From Flavobacteriaceae bacterium R38 (GTDB taxonomy: Bacteria; Bacteroidota; Bacteroidia; Flavobacteriales; Flavobacteriaceae), in assembly GCA_009901575.1 (NCBI GenBank), contig WXYP01000005.1, positions 62,001 through 126,000 of the forward strand: a stretch of DNA of 64,000 nucleotides, given 5' to 3'. A program made the translations under genes and the position numbers. The notes under the pieces are model-generated. The model was not told the origin of the DNA. It searched no databases and was given only the letters and a program-made list of their open reading frames with translations. Of this stretch, positions 26,323-35,464 are shown piece by piece. Position 1 is the first letter of the stretch; the number at the start of each line of letters is the position of its first letter.

Positions 26323-29300
26323 ATGTTAGCACAGCAATTTAAAAAATGGGATACCATTCTTGGATGGGTAGTTTTCTTTATCGCACTAATAACTTATAGT
26401 TTAACCGTAGAACCTACAGCAAGTTTCTGGGACGCAGGGGAGTACATTTCTACTTCTGCCAAATTACAAGTAGGACACCCACCGGGAGCTCCGTTTTTTC
26501 AGATGTTAGGAGCCTTCTTTGCCATGTTTGCACCAGAGCCCGAATTGGTTGCCAGAATGGTAAATCATCTTTCTGTCTTTTCCAGTGCTTTTACCGTTCT
26601 TTTTGTATTTTGGACCATCACCAATTTAGTAAAAAAATTAATCCACAAAGATGGAGAATTTGACAATAACAAAGCTATAGCTGTTCTGGGAAGTGGTTTT
26701 GTAGGTGCCCTTGCTTTTTCTTTTACAGATAGTTTTTGGTTTAATGCCGTAGAAACAGAAGTATATGCAATGGCTAGTTTTATAATGGCTTTACAGTTAT
26801 GGCTAGGCTTAAAATGGGTAGATGACATTGATTCCCCCAGAGGAAACAGATGGTTGATTTTAATTGCTTTTGTTATAGGGCTTACTTTCGGAATCCAATT
26901 CATGGGATTCTTAGCTATCCCATCTATTGGTTTGCTGTATTACTTCAAAAAATACAAAACAGTTACTACCAAAAACTTTCTGATTGCAAATATTGCTGTG
27001 ATTGCACTTCTTATGTTCGTATATAAATTTTCTTTGACTTATGTTTTAAAAATATTCAGCTGGGGAGAGTTATTCTTTGTAAATTCAATTGGCCTGCCAT
27101 TCAATTCAGGAACCATTATCGTTTTAATTTCTTTTATCGCAGCTTTTTATTACGGATTAAGGTATACCAGGAAAAAACATTTTACTTTGGCAAATACCAT
27201 TATACTTTGCCTGTTATTTATGTTTATTGGATTCTCTTCATGGGTAATGCTTCCCATAAGAGCAAATGCAAATGTTGTTATTAATGAAAACAATCCGGAA
27301 GATGCCCGTGCACTTCTTGCTTATTATAACAGAGAGCAGTATCCTGGAGTAGATAGTCCTATTTATGGCGGAATGTATTCTGAAATTTTTGCCGGTCAGG
27401 ACATCAATGACCCATACAAAGACGATAAGCCAAAATATGAACGTGATGAGAAATCAGGTAAATACATTATTGTAAACAAATACAAAGACGCCTTACCTAA
27501 TTTTGACAAAAAACATACCGGGTTATTCCCTAGAATGTGGAGTTCTGAACATGCAGAAAACTACATGATTTACTCCAAACCTCTTGATTTTAAAGTTAAA
27601 TCGGAATACTTATCAAACAACGAATTAAGATCTGCGGTTAACGAGTTTAAAGCAGATTTTGCCAGCGGACGTAGAGATGCACAAGATTACATTTCTTTTT
27701 TACGTCAGTTTAGTGAATACATAGAAGTATCTCCTCCTTCTGTCTGGGATAACATTAAGTTTATGATCAATTACCAGTTTGGATACATGTACTGGCGCTA
27801 TTTTATGTGGAACTTTACAGGAAGGCAAGATGATATCCAGGGAAGATATGATAATCATGGTAACTGGTTAAGCGGTATTAACTTTGTTGATAGTATGTTC
27901 TTGGGTTCTCAGGACAATCTTCCATCTGATGTTAAAAACAACAAAGCCAGAAACACATATTTCTTTTTACCGTTAATCCTGGGGATTATCGGGCTCATAT
28001 TTCAAATCAGAAAAGACCCTAAGCAATTTTGGACATTACTTGTATTTTTCCTTTTTACCGGGTTAGCAATTCAGTTTTACACCAACGTTAGACCGTTTGA
28101 ACCCAGAGAACGAGACTATTCTTTAGTAGGATCTTTTTACGTATTCTCGCTATGGATAGGAATTGGAGTATATGCTCTTTTTGATGAATTTAAAAGATTT
28201 GTACAACCCAAGATTTTAGCCCCGGCAATTACAGCAGTTTGTTTCCTGGCTGTTCCTTCGGTTTTAGCTTATCAGAATTGGGACGATCATGATCGTTCTG
28301 GCAAATACACCGCGCAGTCAATGGCCAAAGTATATCTGGATTCCGTCCAGGAAGATGCAGATGCCATTATATTTTCTATTGGTGATAACGATACTTTTGC
28401 TTTGTGGTATGCACAAGAAATCGAAGGGTACCGTACCGATGTACGAACGATCAATACCAGCCTTTTTGCAACGGACTGGTACATCGACCAGATGAAAAGA
28501 AAAGCATATGAGAGTAACCCTATCCCATCTCAGTTAAAACACAGTCAATATGCATGGGGAGTCAGAGATGCTATTAAATATGAACCTCTTGTAGAAACTA
28601 CATGGGATATAAAAGACTTTATGAATTGGGTGTCTAGTGACGATCCTAAAACTCAATACGGACATATTTACAGGCAATTCGGAAACGATCCTAGTCAGAT
28701 TCCGGAAGGAGATAGGGAAATGATCTATTACCCTACCAATAAAGTTCGTATTCCTGTCAATAAAGAAAATGTACTTAAAAGCGGTTTGGTAAAAGAAAAA
28801 GATACAGCATTAATTGTAGATTATATAGATATCGAATTACCAAAAGGATACATCACCAAAAACAGGCTTTTAATGCTGGATATTATTGCCAATAACGATT
28901 GGAAACGTCCTATTTATTTTACAGGAGGAAGTTTTGACAAAGCAGAGTATATCTGGATGAAAGAATACCTTCAGTTAGATGGTTTTGTTTATAAACTGGT
29001 TCCTATAAAAACACCTATTGACAGAAGTAATCCATATGAATTAGGCAGAATTGATCCTGATCTTATGTATAACATCGTGAAAAAATGGAAATGGGGGAAT
29101 TCTGAAAGTCCCGATATTTACCACGATCCTGAAACTCGTAAAAATAGCATTTCTTACAGAGGAAATCTGGCTCGATTAGTAGAAGAGCTTCTGGCTATTG
29201 AAGATTATGAAAGAGCCGAAGAAATCCTGGATTTAGCTATTGAAAAAATGCCGGTTGATTATTTTGGCTTCTATGTTTTTCTAGAACCTTATGTAGAAGG

Positions 29301-29565
29301 ATATTATAAGATTGATAAAAAAGACAAAGCAAGAGATTTATTTAAACAGGTAGTTGTAAAATACCAGGAAAGTCTTGATTATTACAGTAATTTTGAGCTT
29401 GATAAGCAATATGAATCTGCTTCAGATATAGTTACAGATATTGAACGCTACAGAGGCTTACTTGATATTGTTATAGCTAATGACGATGAAACTTTTGGAA
29501 AAAGTGAAGTAGAAACTTTTAATAATTACCTGAAAAAATTCCGTCATTTCTACGAAGACGAGTAG
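26323..29565 (+). CDS. DUF2723 membrane protein, first of a tandem pair
   Basis: A 1080-residue integral membrane protein of the DUF2723 family, related to GT-C glycosyltransferases such as protein O-mannosyltransferases. The N-terminal half has about ten hydrophobic segments; the first extracytoplasmic loop carries SFWDAGEYISTSAKLQVGH and HPPGAPFF, where the Asp/Glu pair is the likely catalytic site by analogy. A second hydrophobic cluster is at about 545-660 and a soluble region with GDNDTFALWYAQEIEGYR and Tyr-rich helical repeats fills the rest. Probably transfers a sugar from a lipid carrier to secreted proteins or glycans; substrate unknown. The next gene is a close paralogue. Confidence 0.85.
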   Translation: MLAQQFKKWDTILGWVVFFIALITYSLTVEPTASFWDAGEYISTSAKLQVGHPPGAPFFQMLGAFFAMFAPEPELVARMVNHLSVFSSAFTVLFVFWTITNLVKKLIHKDGEFDNNKAIAVLGSGFVGALAFSFTDSFWFNAVETEVYAMASFIMALQLWLGLKWVDDIDSPRGNRWLILIAFVIGLTFGIQFMGFLAIPSIGLLYYFKKYKTVTTKNFLIANIAVIALLMFVYKFSLTYVLKIFSWGELFFVNSIGLPFNSGTIIVLISFIAAFYYGLRYTRKKHFTLANTIILCLLFMFIGFSSWVMLPIRANANVVINENNPEDARALLAYYNREQYPGVDSPIYGGMYSEIFAGQDINDPYKDDKPKYERDEKSGKYIIVNKYKDALPNFDKKHTGLFPRMWSSEHAENYMIYSKPLDFKVKSEYLSNNELRSAVNEFKADFASGRRDAQDYISFLRQFSEYIEVSPPSVWDNIKFMINYQFGYMYWRYFMWNFTGRQDDIQGRYDNHGNWLSGINFVDSMFLGSQDNLPSDVKNNKARNTYFFLPLILGIIGLIFQIRKDPKQFWTLLVFFLFTGLAIQFYTNVRPFEPRERDYSLVGSFYVFSLWIGIGVYALFDEFKRFVQPKILAPAITAVCFLAVPSVLAYQNWDDHDRSGKYTAQSMAKVYLDSVQEDADAIIFSIGDNDTFALWYAQEIEGYRTDVRTINTSLFATDWYIDQMKRKAYESNPIPSQLKHSQYAWGVRDAIKYEPLVETTWDIKDFMNWVSSDDPKTQYGHIYRQFGNDPSQIPEGDREMIYYPTNKVRIPVNKENVLKSGLVKEKDTALIVDYIDIELPKGYITKNRLLMLDIIANNDWKRPIYFTGGSFDKAEYIWMKEYLQLDGFVYKLVPIKTPIDRSNPYELGRIDPDLMYNIVKKWKWGNSESPDIYHDPETRKNSISYRGNLARLVEELLAIEDYERAEEILDLAIEKMPVDYFGFYVFLEPYVEGYYKIDKKDKARDLFKQVVVKYQESLDYYSNFELDKQYESASDIVTDIERYRGLLDIVIANDDETFGKSEVETFNNYLKKFRHFYEDE

Positions 29566-29663
29566 TAATCATTGATCAAACACTATGTTGTTTTTCTGTT
29601 AAAAGCTAAAGTATATAAGTTTATTTATTATTAAATTTAGTTTCTCAACAGAACATCAAAACA

Positions 29664-32600
29664 ATGTGGATTTTACAATTTAAAAAATGGAATACCCTTC
29701 TGGGGTGGTTTACTTTCTTTATTGCTCTTATTACTTACGGATTGACCGTTGAACCTACGGCTAGTTTTTGGGACTGTAGTGAATTTATAACTACATCTGC
29801 TAAATTACAGGTTGGACATCCACCCGGTGCTCCTCTTTTTCAAATGATGGGAGCTTTCTTTTCTTCTTTTGCTTCAGATGCAGAACAGGTAGCAAAAATG
29901 GTAAATTATGTTTCTGTTAGCTCTAGTGCTTTTACCATCTTACTTCTATTCTGGATCATTACTAACCTCTTAAAAAAATTAGTAGCAAAAGAAGATTCAG
30001 CATTAACAAGAGATAAAGGAATTGCTATTCTTTCAAGCGGACTCATTGGGGCTCTTGCTTTTACTTTTTCCGATACGTTTTGGTTTAGCGCTGTAGAGGC
30101 AGAAGTATACGCCATGGCCATCCTTTTTATGGCACTTATATTCTGGCTGGCTCTAAAATGGATAGATCGTATTGATTCTCCCGGAGGCAATAAATGGCTA
30201 TTACTTATTTCCCTGGTTATTGGTTTATCTTTTGGGGTTCATTTTATGGCATTGTTAGCCATTCCAGCAGTAGTAATGATATATTATTTTAAAAGCACTA
30301 AAAAAACAACCATTAAATCTTTTATCGTTGCAAATATTACTGCTGTTGCTGTTTTATTATTCATTTTTAAACTACTTCTTCCTTATACCTTAAAGTTTTT
30401 TGGCTATTCTGAGGTATTTTTTGTGAATACATTTGGGCTTCCATTTAACTCAGGAACTATCATTGCCGGAATAGTAATTATTACTCTTTTTTATTTCGGA
30501 TTAAAATACACTCGTATAAAAGGGTATATAAAAGCAAATACGCTTGTTTTATGCACACTGTTTATCCTTATTGGTTTTTCCTCCTGGCTAATGATTCCGA
30601 TAAGAGCTAATGCCAATGTAAATATTAATCTTTTTAACCCATCTGATGCTCGTCAGCTTCTGGCGTATTACAATCTCGAACAATACCCCGAAACTCATTT
30701 GTTTCACGGTCCTATGTTTTCTGATATGTTTGCCGAACAAGACCCTGATAACCCATATAAAGACGATAAACCAAAATATGAGCAAGACAGGGAAACAGGG
30801 AAATACATCATTGTAAATAAATATAAAAACGCTGCTCAATCTCCCAATTCAAATCACGTAGGCTTATTTCCGAGAATGTGGAGCAATGAACATGCAGAAA
30901 ACTATATGATGTTCACAGGGCTTCTGGATTTTAAAATTAAACCTGAATTCTCTGGCGAAACAGAGCTAAAAAATGCTGTTGCAAATTTTAAATCCAACTT
31001 AAATCGGGGTGCTGTATCAAAAAATCAATACATTGGTTTTCTACAGGATTTTAGAGGATATCTGGATGTAGAAAAACCTTCCTTGTGGGATAATCTCAAT
31101 TACTTTTTTGAATATCAGGTTGGATACATGTACTGGAGGTATTTCATGTGGAACTTTTCCGGGCGGCAAGACGATATCCAGGGAGAATACAACAACCACG
31201 GTAATTGGTTAAGTGGTATTAATGTTATTGATCAGCAACGCTTAGGATCTCAAAAAAACCTGCCTTCTGATATCAAAAACAACAAAGCCAGGAATACATA
31301 CTACCTGCTTCCGTTACTTCTTGGTTTAATCGGACTTATTTTTCAGTTAAGAAAAAACCCTAAACAGTTTTGGATTCTTGGTTTACTTTTTCTGTTTACA
31401 GGTATTGCATTAAAAGTTTACTTAAATGAAAGGCCATTTGAACCTCGTGAACGAGATTATGTTTTAGTAGGATCATTTTATGTATTTGCCATATGGATTG
31501 GAATAGGAGGTTACGCGCTAATTACAAAATTCAGAGCACTACTATCTTTTAATCGGTTAGCCTCTCCAGCCCTGGCCGGATTGTGTTTATTATCTGTTCC
31601 TGTTTTAATGGCATATCAAAACTGGGATGATCATGACAGATCTAACCGATATACCGCTCAAGCTATGGCAAAAGCTTACCTGGATTCTATACAGGAAGAT
31701 AAAAATGCTATTTTGTTCACTATGGGAGACAACGATACCTATTCTTTATGGTATGCACAAGAAATTGAAGGTTATCGAAGGGATGTAAAAACAGTAAATT
31801 CAAGCAGTTTATTATCTGCAGATTGGCATATTGATCAAGTAAAAAGAAAGTCTTACGAAAGCGATGCTGTACCATCTCAGCTTACTCATAAGCAATACGC
31901 TTGGGGAGTGCGGGATATTATCCGATATGAAAAGCTTACAGACTCTGTGTGGTCTATTCAGGACTTTATGGATTGGGTAGCTAGCGACGATCCTAAAACT
32001 CAATACGGTCACCTTGTTAAACAATTTGGAGGAAATCCTCTGGAATTACCGGAGAGTACCAGAGAGATGATCTATTATCCAACCAATAAAATACGTGTTC
32101 CTGTTGATAAAGAAAATGTTTTAAAAAGCGGAGTTGTAAAAGAAGAAGATGCGCATTTAATTGTAGATTATATCGATATTGATTTACCGGAAAACTATAT
32201 TCCAAAAAACAGGTTAATGATGCTCGATATACTGGCTAATAACAATTGGGAACGCCCTATTTATTTTATAGCTGGTGTTTCTGATCCTGCAGAATATATC
32301 TGGATGAAAGATTACCTGCAATTGGACGGTTTAGTTTATAAATTGGTTCCTATAAAAACTCCGGTTAAAAAAGAAAATCCGTTTGAAATAGGAAGAATAG
32401 ACAGTGATCTTATGTATGACACCATCATGAAATGGAAATGGGGGAATTCTGATACGGATATTTATCACGATCCCAGGACCAGGGTTAACGGGATTACATA
32501 TAGAACAAATATGGCCCGCCTGGTTGAAAAGCTCATCGAAGAAGACCAGTTTAAAAAAGCAGAAAAAGTTATTGATCTTGCCATGGAAAAAATGCCTGCT

Positions 32601-32909
32601 GATAAATTTGGGTATTATGTTTTTCTTGAACCTTTTATTGAAGGATATTATAAAGTAAGCTCAAAAGGAAAAGCAAGAGATTTGTATAAAAACATTGCTA
32701 AAAAATATCAGGAGTACCTGGATTATTATCATGCAATGAATTTTAATATGCAATACAAGTACGCATCAGAAATTGCAACGAATCTCCAGTATTATGAGAA
32801 CATATTACAGATTACCATCAGAAATGATGAAGATGCATTTGCCAGAAATGAATTTGAAGTTTTTAATAGTTATATCGAAAAATTTCAGCATCTTTTTAAA
32901 AATGAATAA
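29664..32909 (+). CDS. DUF2723 membrane protein, second of a tandem pair
   Basis: A 1081-residue paralogue of the preceding gene, colinear over the whole length and differing by only one residue in size. The key loop reads SFWDCSEFITTSAKLQVGH with HPPGAP intact, so the acidic residues are kept but the flanking AG has become CS. GDNDTYSLWYAQEIEGYR is also conserved. About 98 bases separate the two genes, and the polysaccharide deacetylase follows 12 bases after the stop. The pair looks like an old tandem duplication, with enough divergence to allow different substrates. Confidence 0.85.
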   Translation: MWILQFKKWNTLLGWFTFFIALITYGLTVEPTASFWDCSEFITTSAKLQVGHPPGAPLFQMMGAFFSSFASDAEQVAKMVNYVSVSSSAFTILLLFWIITNLLKKLVAKEDSALTRDKGIAILSSGLIGALAFTFSDTFWFSAVEAEVYAMAILFMALIFWLALKWIDRIDSPGGNKWLLLISLVIGLSFGVHFMALLAIPAVVMIYYFKSTKKTTIKSFIVANITAVAVLLFIFKLLLPYTLKFFGYSEVFFVNTFGLPFNSGTIIAGIVIITLFYFGLKYTRIKGYIKANTLVLCTLFILIGFSSWLMIPIRANANVNINLFNPSDARQLLAYYNLEQYPETHLFHGPMFSDMFAEQDPDNPYKDDKPKYEQDRETGKYIIVNKYKNAAQSPNSNHVGLFPRMWSNEHAENYMMFTGLLDFKIKPEFSGETELKNAVANFKSNLNRGAVSKNQYIGFLQDFRGYLDVEKPSLWDNLNYFFEYQVGYMYWRYFMWNFSGRQDDIQGEYNNHGNWLSGINVIDQQRLGSQKNLPSDIKNNKARNTYYLLPLLLGLIGLIFQLRKNPKQFWILGLLFLFTGIALKVYLNERPFEPRERDYVLVGSFYVFAIWIGIGGYALITKFRALLSFNRLASPALAGLCLLSVPVLMAYQNWDDHDRSNRYTAQAMAKAYLDSIQEDKNAILFTMGDNDTYSLWYAQEIEGYRRDVKTVNSSSLLSADWHIDQVKRKSYESDAVPSQLTHKQYAWGVRDIIRYEKLTDSVWSIQDFMDWVASDDPKTQYGHLVKQFGGNPLELPESTREMIYYPTNKIRVPVDKENVLKSGVVKEEDAHLIVDYIDIDLPENYIPKNRLMMLDILANNNWERPIYFIAGVSDPAEYIWMKDYLQLDGLVYKLVPIKTPVKKENPFEIGRIDSDLMYDTIMKWKWGNSDTDIYHDPRTRVNGITYRTNMARLVEKLIEEDQFKKAEKVIDLAMEKMPADKFGYYVFLEPFIEGYYKVSSKGKARDLYKNIAKKYQEYLDYYHAMNFNMQYKYASEIATNLQYYENILQITIRNDEDAFARNEFEVFNSYIEKFQHLFKNE

Positions 32910-32921
32910 TTATTGATCAAT

Positions 32922-33557
32922 ATGAAAATAGTACGGGCAAAAACACCCGGAATAATTAAAAAGATATTCTCCGGATATACCTGGAATATTCGTACTCGCA
33001 AAAAAACTATTTACTTAACCTTTGACGATGGACCTATTCCAGGGGTTACCGAATGGATATTGGATACACTTTCCAAATACAATGCTAAAGCCACTTTTTT
33101 TTGTATTGGGAATAATGTGACTTCTAATCCTGAAATTTATCAGCGAATTTTAAAAGAAGGGCATGCCGTTGGTAATCATACATACAACCATCTAAAAGGC
33201 TGGAATACGACAAAAGAAAAGTATCTTCAAAACATTAAAGAAGCAGCGATACATATTGATTCTAAACTATTTCGACCACCCTACGGAAGAATAACATCTT
33301 CCCAAGCCAAAGAACTACGTAAAATGGGATATAAAATAATTATGTGGGATGTTTTGGCTATGGATTGGGATGCAAATATTCCAAAAGAGAAATGTGCCGA
33401 TAATGTCTTGAAAAATTCCAAAGAAGGTAGTATTGTTGTTTTTCATGATAGTTTAAAAGCTGAACACAATATGAAATACGCCCTAACTACTACTTTAGAT
33501 CATTTTAGTAAAAAAGGGTACTCGTTTGAGTCGTTGGATAGTTGGATAGTTGGATAG
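32922..33557 (+). CDS. Polysaccharide deacetylase (NodB-like, CE4)
   Basis: A 211-residue metal-dependent deacetylase acting on N-acetylated glycans such as peptidoglycan or an exopolysaccharide. All five CE4 motifs are present: TFDDGP, the metal pair in GNHTYNH, RPPYGR, DVLAMDWD and VVFHDS. No signal peptide is obvious, although the N-terminus is basic (MKIVRAKTPGIIKK). I chose the ATG at 32922; the frame is open to a TTG three codons upstream. It is probably co-transcribed with the DUF2723 gene before it. The last eight codons, up to the TAG stop, lie inside an octamer tandem repeat. Confidence 0.92.
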   Translation: MKIVRAKTPGIIKKIFSGYTWNIRTRKKTIYLTFDDGPIPGVTEWILDTLSKYNAKATFFCIGNNVTSNPEIYQRILKEGHAVGNHTYNHLKGWNTTKEKYLQNIKEAAIHIDSKLFRPPYGRITSSQAKELRKMGYKIIMWDVLAMDWDANIPKEKCADNVLKNSKEGSIVVFHDSLKAEHNMKYALTTTLDHFSKKGYSFESLDSWIVG

Positions 33558-33662
33558 TTGGATAGTTGGATAGTTGGATAGTTGGATAGTTGGATAGTTG
33601 GATAGTTGGATAGTTGGATAGTTGGATAGTTGGATAGTTGGATAGTTGGATAGTTGGATAGT
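33533..33662 (+). repeat. Octanucleotide tandem repeat, 16 copies
   Basis: Sixteen uninterrupted identical units of GTTGGATA from 33533 to 33660 plus two further bases. The first three units encode the end of the deacetylase and its stop codon; the remainder is untranslated. There are no spacers, so it is not a CRISPR. Confidence 0.97.
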
Positions 33663-33882
33663 AAAACTAATCAACTTATCAATGCAACTAGTAAATACAA
33701 CAAGGTAATTATCAATAAATTATTAGTTTACAGTTTTTTCAACTTATCGAATTGGCAAATCAACAAACTATCGACTAAAGTCTACAGACTACCACAACTA
33801 ATTCAACATTAATGTTCTTCGCAATTAGTTAAAAATAATCAATTTAACGAATTATCAATTCACCAAATCAACTAGCAATCGT

Positions 33883-34179
33883 TTAAATATATTCCTGAAG
33901 TAAGCCGATAAGAGTATTTGCATCTTGTTCCCCGCTCTGACGCCATACCATCTCTCCATTTTTATATATCATGAGAGTCGGTAAACCTTTTACGCGTAAT
34001 GCCTGGGCTAACTCTGTGTTCTTATCAACATCTATCTTAATCACCTTAGCTTTATCTCCTAAAGCTGCAGCAACATCTCTTAAGACTGCATGCATTCCTT
34101 TAGCAGCTTCATTCCAGTCTGTATAGAAATCAAGAAGTACAGGACTGGAAACATCTATTAATTCGCCAAATTTTGACAT
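33883..34179 (-). CDS. Thioredoxin-fold protein lacking the CxxC active site
   Basis: A 98-residue single-domain protein without a signal peptide. The fold is clear from VSSPVLLDFYTDW, KVIKIDVDKNTELAQ, and the cis-Pro region RVKGLPTLMIYKNGE. Where thioredoxin has WCGPC this protein reads DWNEAAKGM, with no Cys at all in the protein. It therefore cannot act as a dithiol reductase and is more likely a binding or scaffold protein. It stands alone, with an exact -7 box upstream. Annotation pipelines would probably name it thioredoxin. Confidence 0.85.
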   Translation of the reverse strand: MSKFGELIDVSSPVLLDFYTDWNEAAKGMHAVLRDVAAALGDKAKVIKIDVDKNTELAQALRVKGLPTLMIYKNGEMVWRQSGEQDANTLIGLLQEYI

Positions 34180-34209
34180 AATTCAATATTAATGAATCGT
34201 TTAATATTC

Positions 34210-34217
34210 CAAATGTA
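34210..34217 (-). promoter_or_regulatory. Bacteroidetes -7 element upstream of the thioredoxin-fold gene
   Basis: TACATTTG on the minus strand matches TAnnTTTG exactly, 30 bases before the start codon; no TTG at the expected -33 position. Confidence 0.4.
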
Positions 34218-34262
34218 CTAAAAAAAGACAAATAATCCGCTTAACTACTGATTTTAGCGGTT

Positions 34263-35003
34263 TTAGTTTATTTTTTCTATTATTACATTAGAAGCCTGGC
34301 CATTTAATGTTCTCATATTCACATTACCGCCTGTCGCAAAAAAATCTTCTGCACGTATTGATATTTGATCATTAGCATTTAGATTAAGTATATCTATGAA
34401 ATTTGCTGAAGAATGTAAAACCCCAAATATTAGTTCATTAGTAGAAAAAGGAGCGCTTTGCATAACACCATTCACAAAAATACCTAATTGAAGTTGATCT
34501 CTCTGGTTTGTACCATCTGTATATAAATTTACTGTAACTCTATACCTTCCGGCTTCATTAACTTGAAGTGTTGTATTGTTTTGTAAAGCAAACAAACTGG
34601 TATCATCATTAAATTCCAAATTTCCAAATATAGGAATAGACACTACTCCTGCCGTAAGTATATCTGTTGTTGTATCTGCACTACTATATTTTACGGCTCT
34701 GGTTTCTGCACTGGAACCTGTACTCAAACTTACCCAGTTTGGAGCCACACCAGTACCCGAGTTATAATTAAAGGTATTTGTATCACTATTAAAAATTAAC
34801 ATTCCTGTAGCAGGCGTTATTATAGCATCTCTTTGAATAGTGGTCATTCTAGGGAATAAAACACCAGAAGTTGTAGAGGTTACGTCTAAAGTTGCTTGAG
34901 GATTTGTATTACCAATTCCTACCTGAGCTACTAATTGCGAACTAATAAAAAGTAAAAATGCACATACAGTTACACCTTTACGAAATAGGTTATTTATATT
35001 CAT
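34263..35003 (-). CDS. Secreted protein of unknown function, paralogue 1 (QVGIG family)
   Basis: A 246-residue protein with a signal peptide ending in VAQ. The mature N-terminus reads QVGIGNTNPQATLDVTST, then LFPRMTTIQRDAI and MLIFNSDTNTFNYNSG, a module common in secreted Bacteroidota proteins and reminiscent of phage tail-fibre stalks. The C-terminal 130 residues look like a C1q/TNF-type jelly roll (RYRVTVNLYTDG, ILNLNANDQISIRAED). No catalytic motif. Two paralogues lie at 36651-38123 and 38422-39207. I infer an extracellular, possibly trimeric, binding protein; no function is established. Confidence 0.7.
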   Translation of the reverse strand: MNINNLFRKGVTVCAFLLFISSQLVAQVGIGNTNPQATLDVTSTTSGVLFPRMTTIQRDAIITPATGMLIFNSDTNTFNYNSGTGVAPNWVSLSTGSSAETRAVKYSSADTTTDILTAGVVSIPIFGNLEFNDDTSLFALQNNTTLQVNEAGRYRVTVNLYTDGTNQRDQLQLGIFVNGVMQSAPFSTNELIFGVLHSSANFIDILNLNANDQISIRAEDFFATGGNVNMRTLNGQASNVIIEKIN

Positions 35004-35464
35004 TATCTGGAGGGCTTAACAATATTTTATTCAAATATAACGCATTTTTAGTTTTTTTATGCGAACTATACCGATGAAACACAGATAAATACGGTGAAAT
35101 ACCTTAAATAAAATACGGATATTCCATAACAAAATGGATGTTTTTTTAAAAAAAATTAAAATTCATTTCTATATTTTTTCGTGCTTTTCTGTTTGATTAA
35201 GTGATATTTTTTTTAATGAAATATACTTAATTTACTGATTATCAGTAATATAATTACACTAAAATTTCACTTAATCATTTTAGATTTTCAGTTTTATCCT
35301 CAATTTTACATTTTAATAATGACACGTTTTCATTTCGTAGCATAAACCTCTTCTATATTTTTTGTATTTTCAAGTATTATGCTTTCGGTTTAAAAATCCC
35401 TCTAAAGTTCATAATTTTCTGTTGAGCCCCTTAACTACATGACATAATCAAATAATGCTAAATC
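35004..35464. other. Intergenic region upstream of the PKS-like gene
   Basis: About 460 very AT-rich bases between divergent genes. It contains the shared leader motif GGAGGGCTTAACAATA next to paralogue 1, a TATATTTG box (35032-35039, minus), and a palindromic TTACTGATTATCAGTAA near 35232. No gene is seen. Confidence 0.6.
35009..35024 (-). promoter_or_regulatory. Shared leader motif of the QVGIG paralogues, copy 1
   Basis: Plus-strand text GGAGGGCTTAACAATA, six bases before the start codon of paralogue 1. Versions GGGGGGCTTCACAATA (38151-38166) and GGGGGGCACTACAATA (39230-39245) precede the other two paralogues. Confidence 0.5.

Noticed and set aside
33533-33662. Octamer array considered as a CRISPR or phase-variation switch
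   Set aside because: There are no spacers, so it is not a CRISPR. Every frame meets a stop within three units, so copy number does not switch the protein.
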